The notes below the pieces were generated by a model. It had not been told where the DNA came from, ran no database searches, and worked only from the letters and a program-made list of their open reading frames with translations. This document shows positions 9,533-20,674 of a DNA stretch of 64,000 nucleotides, one piece after another (the first letter of the stretch is position 1; the number at the start of each line of letters is the position of its first letter). Source of the stretch: Podospora bellae-mahoneyi (taxonomy: Eukaryota > Ascomycota > Sordariomycetes > Sordariales > Podosporaceae); assembly GCF_035222275.1 (NCBI RefSeq), contig NC_085881.1, forward strand, positions 4,650,001-4,714,000. The letters are read 5' to 3'. A program made the translations under genes and the position numbers.

Positions 9533-12343
9533 TCAAGCCCTCACAGCCGCCCTCCCCCTCCTCCCTTGCGACTGCGTCCCGTTCGTAGCCCCCGGCCGAG
9601 CAAGCGTATACTTTGCAAAAGCCCTCGCCAGCGCCTTCTTGCAGCTGACCTTCTGACTCCCCACAAAACTCTCCACCGTGACGGCAATCGCCCGGTCAAT
9701 ATCCTGCGCAGAGCAGTACTCGCTCAACCTCATCTTGCAGAAAGCTTCCGCGATACGGATGATAGCCTCCAGATGACGGACCTATATCACCTAATGTTAG
9801 CAAACTGCATGACCAAGGTTGATGAAAGGGGGGGAAAGGGAACATACAGTAATAGGATAAGCCCCCGTCGCCAAACTCTCCCTCCTCATGTCAGCAAACA
9901 ACCTCGCCACCTTGTCCTCATCGATGTGATACAGCTTGGGCGAGCACTTCTCCCTCGCGTACAAGATGTACTTCCTCAGCAGCTCCTGCGGGATCTGGTC
10001 CTCCTTCTTGATCCCATTCTGCTGCGTCTCTTGCTGGGCAGAATCATGCTCCACCTCCATCGACTGCCCGCCATTCTGGGTGTTAGCCGCCTGCGACTGG
10101 GACAGCGGATGACTTCTCGAGTGTGACCCAACAATAAAATTGGCCAGCCTTTCGTCCTCCTCCGGCTCGACCGTGTCCCTCACCACGCACAAAATGTCAA
10201 AACGGGACAGAATCGGCTCGGTGAGTTCGACGTTGGCGCTGAAGGGGATGGAAGAGTTGTATCGCCCGCCAATGGGGTTGGCGGCGGCAATGATGCCGCA
10301 CCTAGCCTGCAGGGTAGTCACGATACCAGCCTTGGAGATGGAAATGGTCTGTTGCTCCATGGCTTCGTGGATGGATGTTCTGTCCTGGTCGTTCATCTTG
10401 TCGAACTCGTCGATCAGGCAGGTTCCTTTGTCTGCCAGGACAAGGGCGCCGCCTTCCAACGTCCACTCGCTGGTGAGAGGGTCGCGGCGGACCGAGGCTG
10501 TCAGACCGACTGCGGAGGCACCCTGACCGGTGGCAAAGACGGCACGGTGGGCGGTCTTTTCGACATACTTGAGAACTTGGGACTTGGCGGTACCTGGGTC
10601 GCCGAGCAGCAACACATTGATGTCTCCTCTGACGCGGTGCCCGCCCGTGGTAACCTTGGCTACACCTCCAAAGAGAGACAGTGCGACAGCGGTTTTGATG
10701 TCGGTGTGCCCGTAAATGCTTGGGGCAATAGAGTTGATAATCTTGTCCACAATGTGGGGATCCTTGGACAGGCGACGGATCTCATGTTCGTCTTCATCTG
10801 TCATGCGGAAACCAGCGAGCTGATCATGAGATTTTATGATGTTGTTTGCCTCGAGGATAGTGGCAAAGACCGGGAAGCCGTTGCGGTTGTTGAGCTGGGC
10901 ATCGTAGCTATTGCGGTAGATACCGGTCACCTCGATCTCCTCACCGGGCTTGGCCTTGTCGATGAGATCCCAAAGGAGAATCACCTCACGGTGACGGGGA
11001 AGACGACCGGCAGGGACTGTGCCGGGCGATTCTTGGAGGGTGAGCTTTTGGTAGTTTCTGTAGACGGTCTTCTCCGAGTTGAGGGTGAAGGGGCCGCGAG
11101 ACTGGCAGCTCTGGCAGTATGACACCTTGACTTCGACATTGGACTCTTGCTGGAAGGGACCGAGTGTGACACCGCACTTGGTGCAGTCAAACTTGACGTA
11201 CTTGAGCTGAGGGAAGACACCGGATCTTCTCGTCACCACACCGCTCACACGCACAAGGCAGTTGAGGTGAGACTGGCGAAGCTGGCGAAGGGTGTAGTGT
11301 ACGGGAAGGTCAAAGATGCGAACGTGAATCTCGGCGTGGATACGCTCGTAATCGGGGTAATGCAGCAGAACGACATCCATAGCAACCTCGTCGAACAGCT
11401 TGAGCATCTCGGCAGGAGCGTTGGCCAAGAAGTAGGCCAAGATGGCCTTAGAAGTGGAGAGGTGCTCATAAGAAACCTCGAGAGTCTCAGCGTTCACCTC
11501 ACCAAGAGTTCTGATGCGGTTGCCGTAAACTGACGAGCCGCTATCATCGATGTACTCTGTGAGGAAGGCCTTGAACTCTCTCTTGATTGTGCGCTGGACG
11601 GCTTGTTGGGACACCCAGTCTGTCAGACTGGAAGCTTTGACATCATGGAGGGCCTCGAGTGAGAGCTCCTCATCCATGATATCACCATCCATATCCTCAT
11701 CAGGGTCCTCATCGTAGCGATGTCTGCGACGGCGAGGCTGGGCTGAGAGATCGATATCGCCGTCTTCTTCACCAGGAAGGAAAGCGGCAGGGAGACGTTG
11801 CCGCCTGGCAACCTCTCGATCTCTGCGGTTAAGTTGGGCCTCGAGACGTCGCCTGTCACCAAGATTCATGGCATCGTAGTCGCCCTCGTCGTCAAGATCA
11901 ATGCCCTCATATCGATCGTCCTCCCTGCTGCGGTAATCTTGCTCAAAGCCATCCCTGAACAGGTCCACATCATCCTCGGCGGCTTCATCCAAATCGTCGA
12001 GATCATCCGGGATCTCAACATCTTCCTCAACCTCATCCTCGTCGTCCGCGCCATGGGCGATGGTGTGGAAGGCCGGGGGGGAGGAGGGCAGGGCGGGGCT
12101 GGAGGCGCCCGCAATGGAAGAAGGCGCATCTTCACCATTAGTGCGTGAGCGCTTTCTATTTCCCCGGGCTGGTACGCCACGGTTGGCAGAGGACGGGTTA
12201 TCACGAAGTGGGGAGCTATGGAGGTGTCGAAGTTAGCTTCAAGTCACTTTTGTCAAGATATTTTCAGGGGCGTATTTTTGCTGTATTTTTTTTCCCCTGA
12301 TCTCTCGATTGGGCACCAAGCGGTAGAACAAAACATACCTCAT
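9533..12343 (-). CDS. MCM2: DNA replication licensing factor MCM2
   Basis: 873 aa in three exons. Exon 1 is five bases (12339-12343, ATGAG), followed by GTATGT. Intron 1 is 12216-12338, exon 2 is 9848-12215, intron 2 is 9782-9847 and exon 3 is 9533-9781. MCM2 is a subunit of the MCM2-7 replicative helicase, nuclear. The acidic N-terminal tail carries basic clusters and is the histone-binding and DDK-target region in the family. The C4 zinc finger (CTKCG...CQSCQ) identifies MCM2. The AAA+ core shows Walker A GDPGTAKSQ (about residue 540), Walker B CLIDEFDKM (about 600) and the arginine finger SRFD. Exon 3 encodes the C-terminal winged-helix part beginning VRHLEAIIRIAEAF. It is divergent from the UBR7 gene over 405 bp. 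Confidence 0.96.
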
Positions 12344-12748
12344 GTTTGCGGTTGTTATGTGACTGTAATAGCAGTAAGGAAGGGTATCGTTATCGTTCCG
12401 ACAAAAACGAGGCAAGTGGTGGATGAGCCTGTCCTGAAAGAGAGATGATGTGGGCAACAATGGTCGATTCGGCAACACACAGTGGAGGGGATTGGAAAAT
12501 GGGAACAGGGGCCTCGCGTCACAGATTGCTTTTCCCCCCCTGGAATCTCGCGTTGATTTCGTGTCGAGGTGCCCAGGGCGCGTTAAGTGGTCTTGGCACC
12601 TACCCTGCACTTTAGCGATAAGATAAGCTCCGACAGTGATGCGCGACTCAGAAGAGAACCATCATCGGAATCGATCTATCATCTCATTTTCCACCTTTTT
12701 TTGTTTTTGGTTCTGGTTGAGTTTGTCGTTGATACCTGACAATTCATC
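12344..12748. promoter_or_regulatory. Shared divergent promoter, MCM2 and UBR7 homologue
   Basis: 405 bp between the two starts. It contains a C8 run near 12532 and a T-rich leader before the UBR7 start. I found no clear MCB (ACGCGT) element. Confidence 0.45.
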
Positions 12749-14556
12749 ATGGATTCTGCCTTGGCGCCCAAGTCGGCCTCCGTCGCCGACGTTCCTGAGG
12801 ATGGAGGGGATGCTTCAGTCGCGCGCAACAAGCCTCGCAGCGACAGCATAGGGTCGCACAAGTCGAGCGATTCGCAGACTGCCGCCGAGTATGTTCATGA
12901 TGATGCTGGTGGAAGATGTGGTGATTACTACTAATACCACTTTCTAGTTTCTTGCGCGACCAGATGCAGCTAGAGGCCGATGCGCGCGAGGCTCTTCCTT
13001 ATGTACGGCTCTTGACCCATTGAACACAATGTGCTGATCTAACCATGGTGTCTTAATAGAGCATCGAGAACTGTACCAATGCCCTCGGCCCTCTCCGACA
13101 GGCAGTATTTGCTTGCCTCACTTGCAATCCACCGCCCGCGCACTCGTCCGATCCCTACAATGCCGCCGGCGTCTGCTATGCCTGCTCGGTGCAATGCCAT
13201 GGCGAGCACACCCTCGTCGAGATCTTCAACAAGCGCAACTTTACCTGCGACTGTGGTACCACGAGACTACCTTCGACAAGCCCTTGCAACCTTCGTCTAA
13301 ATCCCGAAACCAACTCCAAGGGAGGTGTTCACTCCCAGGAGCCCGATGTGAACAACAAATACAACCAAAATTTTCGCAATCGGTTTTGTGGTTGCGAATG
13401 TGACTACGATCCTTTTGAGCAAAAGGGAACCATGTTTCAGTGTTTGGGTCTAGGTACACATGACACAGGAGGGTGTGGCGAGGACTGGTGGCACCCGGGT
13501 TGTGTTGTTGGAATGGGTCCAAAGTGGTTCGAGAAGATGGCCAAAGAGAAGAAGCCGAAGACAGAGCAGGACAAGGAGGATGGCACCAGTGCCCCATTGC
13601 CGACCATCTCGGAAGATTCTGAAGCGCTCCCGACCCAGAACGGTGCCGAGGAAGAAGAAGAGGAGGAGGATGATCCCCCACTTCCCCCTGGATTCCCTGA
13701 AGAAGACAACTTTGAAGCCTTCTTGTGCTACAAGTGTGTGGAGGCTTACCCTTGGGTCAAGCGATATGCCGGCACCGAAGGATTTCTACCTGCGGTCCAC
13801 TTCAAGCCTGATGGAGCGGCCAAAGAGACCCTTCCAGATGCTCCTGCCACTACGGACTTCAAGACAGAGGAGCCCACGCTCAAAGTTGAGGGGGCTGCCT
13901 CTACCAAAACCGAGGTGCCTGCTGCCACCACCACACCAGCCGCTGCCAACCTCGATGTTCCCAAGAAGCGCAAAGCCTTGGACGATGATGAGGATGAGGC
14001 AGGTTCTCAGACATCCAAGCGTGTGAAGAATGAAGATGAATCCAAAGAGAGTCCTAGAGAGCGCTCTGCTACACCTTCTGCTCCCCCGCCTTGCAAGCTT
14101 CTATCCCTACCCCCGGTGCCCCCCGCAGGCAAATTCTCTCTTTTCTGCAAGCCCGACTTCCGAGAGAAGCTGTGTCGCTGTTCTTCCTGCTTCCCTCTGC
14201 TCGTCCCTCATCCCCAGCTTCTTGAGGAAGAAGAGACCTATGAGCCACCTGTGTCACCAGAGGCGTCGGATAACGGGTCCACATTGGGCAGCAACTCCCT
14301 CTATGAGCGGGGAGAATCTGCACTGAAGAATGTTGATAGGGTGAGAGCTATCGAAGGTGTGATGGCGTACAATCATCTCAAGGACAAGTTGAAGCCGTTC
14401 TTTCAGCAGTTTGCCGAGAGCGGACAGGCAATCAGTGCCGAGGATATCAAGGGCTACTTTGCGAAACTGAGAGGCGATGAGGAGGTCGCCACTGCGGATA
14501 CGTCTGCCCAGGGGAAGGGAGGCGGTGACAATCGGAGGGAGGAGAGTGGATACTGA
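12749..14556 (+). CDS. UBR-box and PHD-like protein, UBR7/Mlo2 family
   Basis: 563 aa from exons 12749-12888, 12948-13002 and 13060-14556, with introns of 59 and 57 nt. The UBR zinc finger occupies about residues 84-135 with the Cys/His series CLTC, CYAC, CHGEH and CDCG. A second Cys-rich PHD-like module follows (CGCECDYDP, then GGCGEDWWHPGCV), continued after an acidic stretch by FLCYKC. After a Lys/Glu-rich linker with an NLS-like PKKRK, the conserved C-terminal part reads KPDFREKLCRCSSCFP and LLEEEETYEPP. This arrangement is that of human UBR7 and fission yeast Mlo2, putative E3 ligases linked to chromatin. The catalytic role is family knowledge; substrate is unknown. Confidence 0.92.
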
Positions 14557-15984
14557 TTGATTTCTTTGTCGGGAACGGGCATGTTGTGCTTGGTTAGGAT
14601 GTTTGGTTGCTTGGTAATTCAACTGGGACTGCAAGGAAATAGGCACATGGTTTATGGTATGGAATGGATTGGGACAGCGATCTTTTTGTTCGGAATCACT
14701 GAAGGCTTTCTGTGTAGGTTAATTTGTATCTGGAGTTATTTTGTCTTGCGGCAGAGGATGGATTCACGCAATATGAAGAGACATTCAACGTGCGCCTAGA
14801 GACACCCACTCCACACTGCTCCTAAACAACCTGTTAGGAGATCATTACATGACGGAATTGGTCACATCGGGCTCTCGGAGACGCAAGTTTCCTCTCGTAT
14901 ATGTTTCTAGCCGAACTCGACCCTCGCCATCTTCCGAGTAAACGCAAGTCTGAAAAACCAAAGCCAGCTCTAACAACTCTCAAGAGTCCAACTTGCCTGC
15001 TTACTTCTCGTGTTAAAAGCAGCATCCGTCCCTTCGTTGTCATAATTCCCTTTCATCACCCAAACGCATCCTCATTCCCTCCAATATCTCTTTCCTCCTA
15101 ACTTTTATTTTCTTACCAGTTTCTCTATTTCTTCACTATATATATTGAAGCTTTACAGCCATGAACGCCCTAGTTCCACCACCACCTGTTGAGATGTCCC
15201 TCGACAAAAACTCCAACCACCTTGGCCTCACCTACCACCTTTTGTCTACCTGTGCCTGTCACGACCAGCAGCCTCCTCCAAAGCTGTTTTCTAGCTCGGC
15301 AACCCTGCTGATGACCTGCTTGCCCACCACAACCTGGGTAATAGCCCATCGATCCCGCAGCCCCGACAGCCGAAGCCCATATATTCCCCAAGACACTGGC
15401 TTCCATGTCAAGGGCGAGGGGCTCCTGGTGAAGCAGGGCTCACGGGATCCACCACGGTACACGGTTCTCCTTTTCTTTTTCCTCCAGTAGTATATAATGT
15501 ATCTTGCCAGTCGATCCGTAGTTGGGTTCCAACCATCAGTGGGGACCAAAGATTGCTTTGAATGCGCGGTGAAGGCCGGGCGGTGGCTGCGCTGCCAAAC
15601 TTTACCTGTCAGGCTGCCAATGTCAAGCAGAATAGGGATTGAGAGTTGATGTATCTCAAGATGTCGATGATAATAGCTGAAATGGGGATGAGCTGTGGAT
15701 GTTTGGCTTTCTCACTGTCTTATTATACCCAAGCGAAGTTAGAAAACAGAGAACAATTTCTATGTTGTTAGATACCTACTTGACGTTTAATCACAATCAC
15801 CCCAACACAATGCCCGCTGAGCTTCCACTCCAGTTCACAGAACGCTCAGCAAGTGTCCATCATCAATCACACATCTCATTTTGTACACCCCGTCACTCAT
15901 CTATCATTTTGGTATATTGCCCTTTTTTACCCCTTTTCCCATCCCAACAACCCTTTTTGACATTCCTTTTCATATTTCCCAAAA
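14557..15984. other. Intergenic between convergent UBR7 and dihydroorotase genes
   Basis: 1.4 kb. A pyrimidine-rich stretch ending in TATATATA (around 15060-15150) precedes an open frame of 109 codons (15161-15490, plus). Its product is not recognisable, so I do not call it a gene. Confidence 0.5.
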
Positions 15985-17160
15985 TCAAAGCCACTCCACA
16001 CTCCAAATCTTCTCGCCAGCACGATATGGCACAATCTCAGCCTGCTCGCTCTTCAAGCTCTCCTCAACAGTGGCACCATCCTTCTTCAGCAAGATCTTCT
16101 TGTCAGAAGGAGGCAAGCCGTAGAACTTGCGGCCGTAGGAGGAGAAGAAACCGGCCAAAGCTTCGTCATTGACGTCCGAGTCAGAAATGTCACCGCGGGC
16201 GATGCCCTCCTCAAGAGCCTTGAGGACGTAGCCGAGGGCGTAAGGCTGGGTGAAGACACCGGCGGCGGTGTTGCCCTTACCCTTCTTGGAGGAGATATCG
16301 TGGGCTGGTTGTATGTCAGTGCCTGCTAACAGTGCAAAGGAACGGAATGAAACATACGAGCACTGTCAGTACCAAGGAAGAACTTCCCCTTGGAGGACAC
16401 AACAGCCTGAAGAAGAGCCCGACGGTCCTCGGGGGACTTGGCAGAGGGCTTGCAGTAGTGGTGCACATTGGCGGACCAGTCATCCACCAGCAAGCTCAAG
16501 TGATGAGCAGTCTATCATCCTCAGTCAGCACTTCACCCTTCCCCAACCCGTCACAATTTCACTCACAATAGTCCCCACAACATCCTCCCCAAACTCTCTC
16601 ACAGCCTCCACCGCCTCCCCAGTAGTGCAATGCTCCAACACAATCTTCAACTTGGGGTACTTGCCCACCAAGCTCCTCAGCGTAGGCAAGAACCTGCTCT
16701 CCGCATTCATCACCGTAACCCCCTCCTTGCTATCACTCGGCACCTCCCCGTGCAAGTTCAGCACAATCCCTTCCTTCTCCATAGCCTTGAGCACCTCGTC
16801 AAAAGGCTCAAAGCTCACAACACCCCATTGGCTGTTGGTAGTCGCTCCCTTGGGGTAAGCCTTCACACCGGCAATGCCAGCCTTCTTGGCCTTGGCAATC
16901 TCCTCGGGGGTGATGGAGGAGTGGAGGTACAAAGACATGAGGTAATTGACGCTTGGGTCGATGGCTTCTAAGGCGGACTTGTACTCGAGAGCAGCGTCGA
17001 CAGAGGTGACGGGGACAGGGGCGAGGTTGGGCATGACGAAGACGGTGTCGATGCCGGCTGGGCGGATGGTGGGCGTGACGAGGGAGGCGATGGGGCCTGG
17101 GGCGTTGCGGAGGTGGACATGCATGTCCGCTGCTGAGGGGAGGGTGTAGGTGTCTTTCAT
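15985..17160 (-). CDS. URA4: Dihydroorotase (pyrimidine biosynthesis)
   Basis: 355 aa from exons 16567-17160, 16358-16511 and 15985-16304 (introns 55 and 53 nt). It catalyses ring closure of carbamoyl aspartate to dihydroorotate in the cytosol. Metal-binding residues of the monofunctional class are all present: HVHLR (His14, His16), the carbamylated lysine in GVKAYPKG (Lys100), His137 in LHGE, His177 in EHCTT and the catalytic Asp247 in GTDSAPH. The substrate loop region is intact and length is normal for yeast Ura4-type enzymes. The upstream side carries GGGTTAGGGTTTAAGG at 17343-17358. The gene is divergent from the MFS transporter. Confidence 0.95.
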
Positions 17161-17692
17161 TTTGGCGCTGATGTCGGGGTTATGAGTTGGGGTGTGTGGC
17201 TTGAAGAAAAGGACTATTCCAGTGAAAAATAGTGAGTTGTGTAAGTCGAAAGTGAAACGGAAAAGTGAGGTTGAAGATGGGGAGGGTGTGGAGTGAGAGG
17301 TGAGTCGTGAGATAGCTTGGCGGAAGGCATAAAATTGTGCACGGGTTAGGGTTTAAGGTGCTGGGTTAGCACTCCTTTCATCTGAACCATAATTTTCCAA
17401 CATCATTGCAAAGAATGCTACTGAACAGCCATGTACTCATGTGACCAATATGTCGAGAGCATTCTTCAGGCCCAAAAATAAACTGAAAGATGGACACGGA
17501 TAACCATTCTCGTGGCCCTTGGGCCTTTACTCAGACAAGGGTGCGACTTACAAATCAATATAACATCAATGACGTCCCGCCTTTTCACTTCATCTTGAAC
17601 CCTTTCTAATCTCAACAAATCAATTGGAATATGAAAATTTATCTGCTCATACATCAATAGTAATCCCTCATCATCTCTTCTTCAATTCCAAA
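17161..17692. promoter_or_regulatory. Shared divergent promoter, dihydroorotase and MFS gene
   Basis: 532 bp. It contains a TTAGGGTTTA telo-box-like motif at about 17346-17355, on the dihydroorotase side. No TGACTCA (amino-acid control) site was found. Confidence 0.45.
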
Positions 17693-19536
17693 ATGACAGT
17701 CGGTCTCACCGAGGACCGTCTTGGGCCCGGTGCTGACGACGGGTCCGGCAGCTCCACCACCTCAGCAACCATCACCGCTACCGAGCAAACACCCCTTCTC
17801 GCGTCCGACACATCCTCAGTCACCATCGCCCGTCACATCTCCCTTGAACGAGAGTCAACAGTCCATAATGAGCCCTCAGAGGAAGATGAACACCCTCCCC
17901 TGGGCTGGAAAAGAGGCACAGCCATCATCTTGTCCATGTGGGCTCTTATCTTCCTCCAAGCAGCCAACATGTCTGGCATCAGCACCACTCAATCTTCCAT
18001 TGCTGAGGACCTGGATGCCTACCAAAACGCCATGTGGTTTACGTCTTCGTACATGATTAGCGTGTCCTCCACCGCTCCTCTTGTTGGTCGTCTGTCCATG
18101 ATATTCTCGCCTGGGGTGATGGTGCTCATATGCTCGACGTGGTTTACCATTGGGGCGGTTATTGTTTCGGTTGCGCCTACATTCGGGGTGTTTATCCTAG
18201 GCAGAGTGTTGTGTGGTATTGGGAGCGGTGGGATCATGACACTGTGTATGATACTGGTCATCCAGCTCACCTCCAAGAAGAAAAGGGGGCTGTGGATCGG
18301 ACTAGTAAACGCGGGCTTCACCATAGGAGTCTCAACAGGCGCAGTGGTATTTGGTGCACTCCTCCCAGTCATAGGATGGGTAAGCTCCCCCTCCCCTATT
18401 TACCATCCCTTCCAGACCTAACCATCCCCCTCGCCCAGCGCCTCCTCTTCGGATCTCAAGCCCCCCTCTCCTTCCTCACCGGCCTGGGCGTATTCCTCAG
18501 CATCCCCCGCCGCCCCTCCACTCACCACTCCTGCGACAAATCCCTCCTCACCAAACTCTCCAGCATCGACTACCTCGGCGCCCTCACCCTCACCGCCACC
18601 ATCACCTCCCTGTTATACGCCCTCTCAACCTACACCCGTGCCCCCCTAGCTCTATCCCTCCTCTCCCTCTCCCTCTTCCTACTAATTGAATCCCGCCACC
18701 CCGACCCCATCATCCCCCTCCCCATCCTCTCCTCCCGTGGCGTCTTGCTATCTTGCCTCTCCCAACTAGGCTTCATGGCCTCGCGGTGGACAGTCCTCTT
18801 CTACGCCCCCATCTTCATCCTGGCCGTCCGCGGCCTCTCCCCCGCCCTCGCCGGCTCCGTCCTCATCCCCACCAACCTCGGCTTCGGCATCGGGGGTCTG
18901 CTCGTAGGCTGGCTGCACATCAAGCGCTCCGGCTCCTTCTGGCTGCCCTGCCTCTTATCCCTCTTCATCTTTGGCTGCTCCCTCTTGGAACTCTCGTTCG
19001 TGAGCAACCACGAGACGAGATACGGGGTTTATATCGCCGTGGTCTTCATCAACGGGTTGTGTACCGGCGCAGCGGTGAACTACACGCTCGCTCACCTGTT
19101 GCATCTCGCACCGGCAAAGGACCATTTTATCGTTACAGGTTTGTTGGCTACGTTTAGGGGTTTCGCGGGGAGTTTTGGGACGGGGATTGGGGGTGGGGTT
19201 TTCAACCGGGTTCTGAGAGGTAGTTTAACACGGGGCTTTCTGGAGCTGGGGCATGGGGAGTTGACGGAGCGGAGCGAGAAGTTGATTACCGTTTTGGTGG
19301 GCAGTCCGGCCGCTGTCTGGCAAGAAGGGGTACTCAGCAAGATGGAACAGGGGGTTGCTGTGGGCGGGTATGAGATGGCGCTGAGAAAGTTGTACATGGG
19401 TGCCGCTGGGGTGACGGTGGTGGTGTTGATTTTGCAGTGGGCCACAGGCTGGAAAGGGGTGGAAGACGAGACAAAGACAGATGAGGAGGGGATTAGAGAG
19501 GCCGTGCTGGAGGCTGATCCCGCCATGGAGGCTTAG
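17693..19536 (+). CDS. MFS transporter, possibly vacuolar amino-acid type
   Basis: 594 aa from exons 17693-18379 and 18439-19536; the 59-nt intron restores the typical GWRLLFGSQAP junction. A roughly 80-residue hydrophilic N-terminus is followed by many hydrophobic segments fitting 12-14 membrane helices. The first half has the MFS loop motif (LVGRLSMIF), then GRVLCGIGSGGIM and TSKKKRGLWIGLVNAGFTIG as in drug:H+ antiporter families. The N-terminus contains EQTPLL (31-36), an acidic dileucine signal of the ExxxLL type that sends membrane proteins to the vacuole. The fold and order resemble the yeast Vba and fission yeast Fnx vacuolar basic amino-acid transporters. Substrate is inference. Confidence 0.9.
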
Positions 19537-20674
19537 ATCTAGAGTTGGTATATTTCCGTCAATTTAAGAAAAACGATGCAAGGAGTTCACGATACAGTCT
19601 AGTCGGTTATAAGATTGACCATGTAGACCTGAACAACGGCCAAAGTCCTGTAAACGTACGTGTTTTTAATTTTTCACCAATATCACTATCACCCTCTCTC
19701 ATCTACATCTACTACCCCTCCCCCCCCCCCTGCCTCCCCTCCCATCATCTTACACCCAAAGATACCCGCCGCTCAACATCCGATACCATCCCACCTTTCC
19801 TTATTCGGTTTTCCCTCTCATATGCATCACATACATTCCGTCCCCTCGTTCCTACCACCCCAGGAAATTATCTAGAGAACTAGGAAGAGTCATCCATTCG
19901 TATCATTCGTCCATTTTCCCCTCCCCAAGTCCCAAACAAAACCCCATTATCCTTTTTTTGTTTTGTACTCCACCCACCCTCCCGTTCTAAAATTTTGCGT
20001 TTATGCCGAATATCAGGGCATGGTTGTTTCTGGTCCAGCTATATCTAGAGACATAGTAGAGGTCGAGAAGTACTGCGTGAAAATCCACAACTGTAAGTAT
20101 GTCATTTTGGGTATGTATAGTTGGATATGTTGTGTCAATGCCGTGGCGAGATCAAATGGAAGAAGAAAAGTGTGTTTGATGTCGGATTGTGGTGAAATAG
20201 GAGGCGGGGGGATTAGTCGAAAATCGAGGAGGTGATCGTATCTTGAGTATAAAAAGTATTCGGGAGAGGCAGTGATGGAAAAAGGAGGACGTGAAGTATT
20301 ACGCTTCACACAGATATGGGTGGTGGCGAGACAAAGATTGGCGCCCTGGTCCCTTGCTCCTCCCTTCAGCAAGACAACATGGGTCGCCTGTGAAGCGCCT
20401 TCACTCCAAGGGCAGGATGGTCAATCCTGCCGTCATCACGAGTTCATCGAAGCAGAGAGTAGCTGGCTGCCATCTCCGCTAGTCGATAACCTAACTACAC
20501 CGGCCGGCCGCCTGCCAGCCCTTTGTTGATCATTTCGCACTCGCGGTCTTGATATCTTACATCCTTCTAACCCGTCCTCGCTTTTGAACGCCGAGAAAGC
20601 CTGTGGCATGTCGCACCAGGACTGACTGGCCAGTCGACCAGTTCTTTGGAGATCAAGTTCGAGGTAAAGGACTC
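19537..20674. other. Intergenic between convergent MFS and deubiquitinase genes
   Basis: 1.1 kb of 3' flanks with pyrimidine-rich sequence and a C-run near 19719-19730. No gene is recognised. Confidence 0.6.

Noticed and set aside
15161-15490. 109-codon plus-strand frame after a TATATATA and pyrimidine tract
   Set aside because: Promoter-like context is suggestive, but the product is unrecognisable and the frame length is within chance for this composition.
18411-18416. Alternative acceptor TTCCAG for the MFS intron
   Set aside because: Using it shifts the frame; the acceptor ending at 18438 restores GWRLLFGSQAP and follows a CTAAC branch point.
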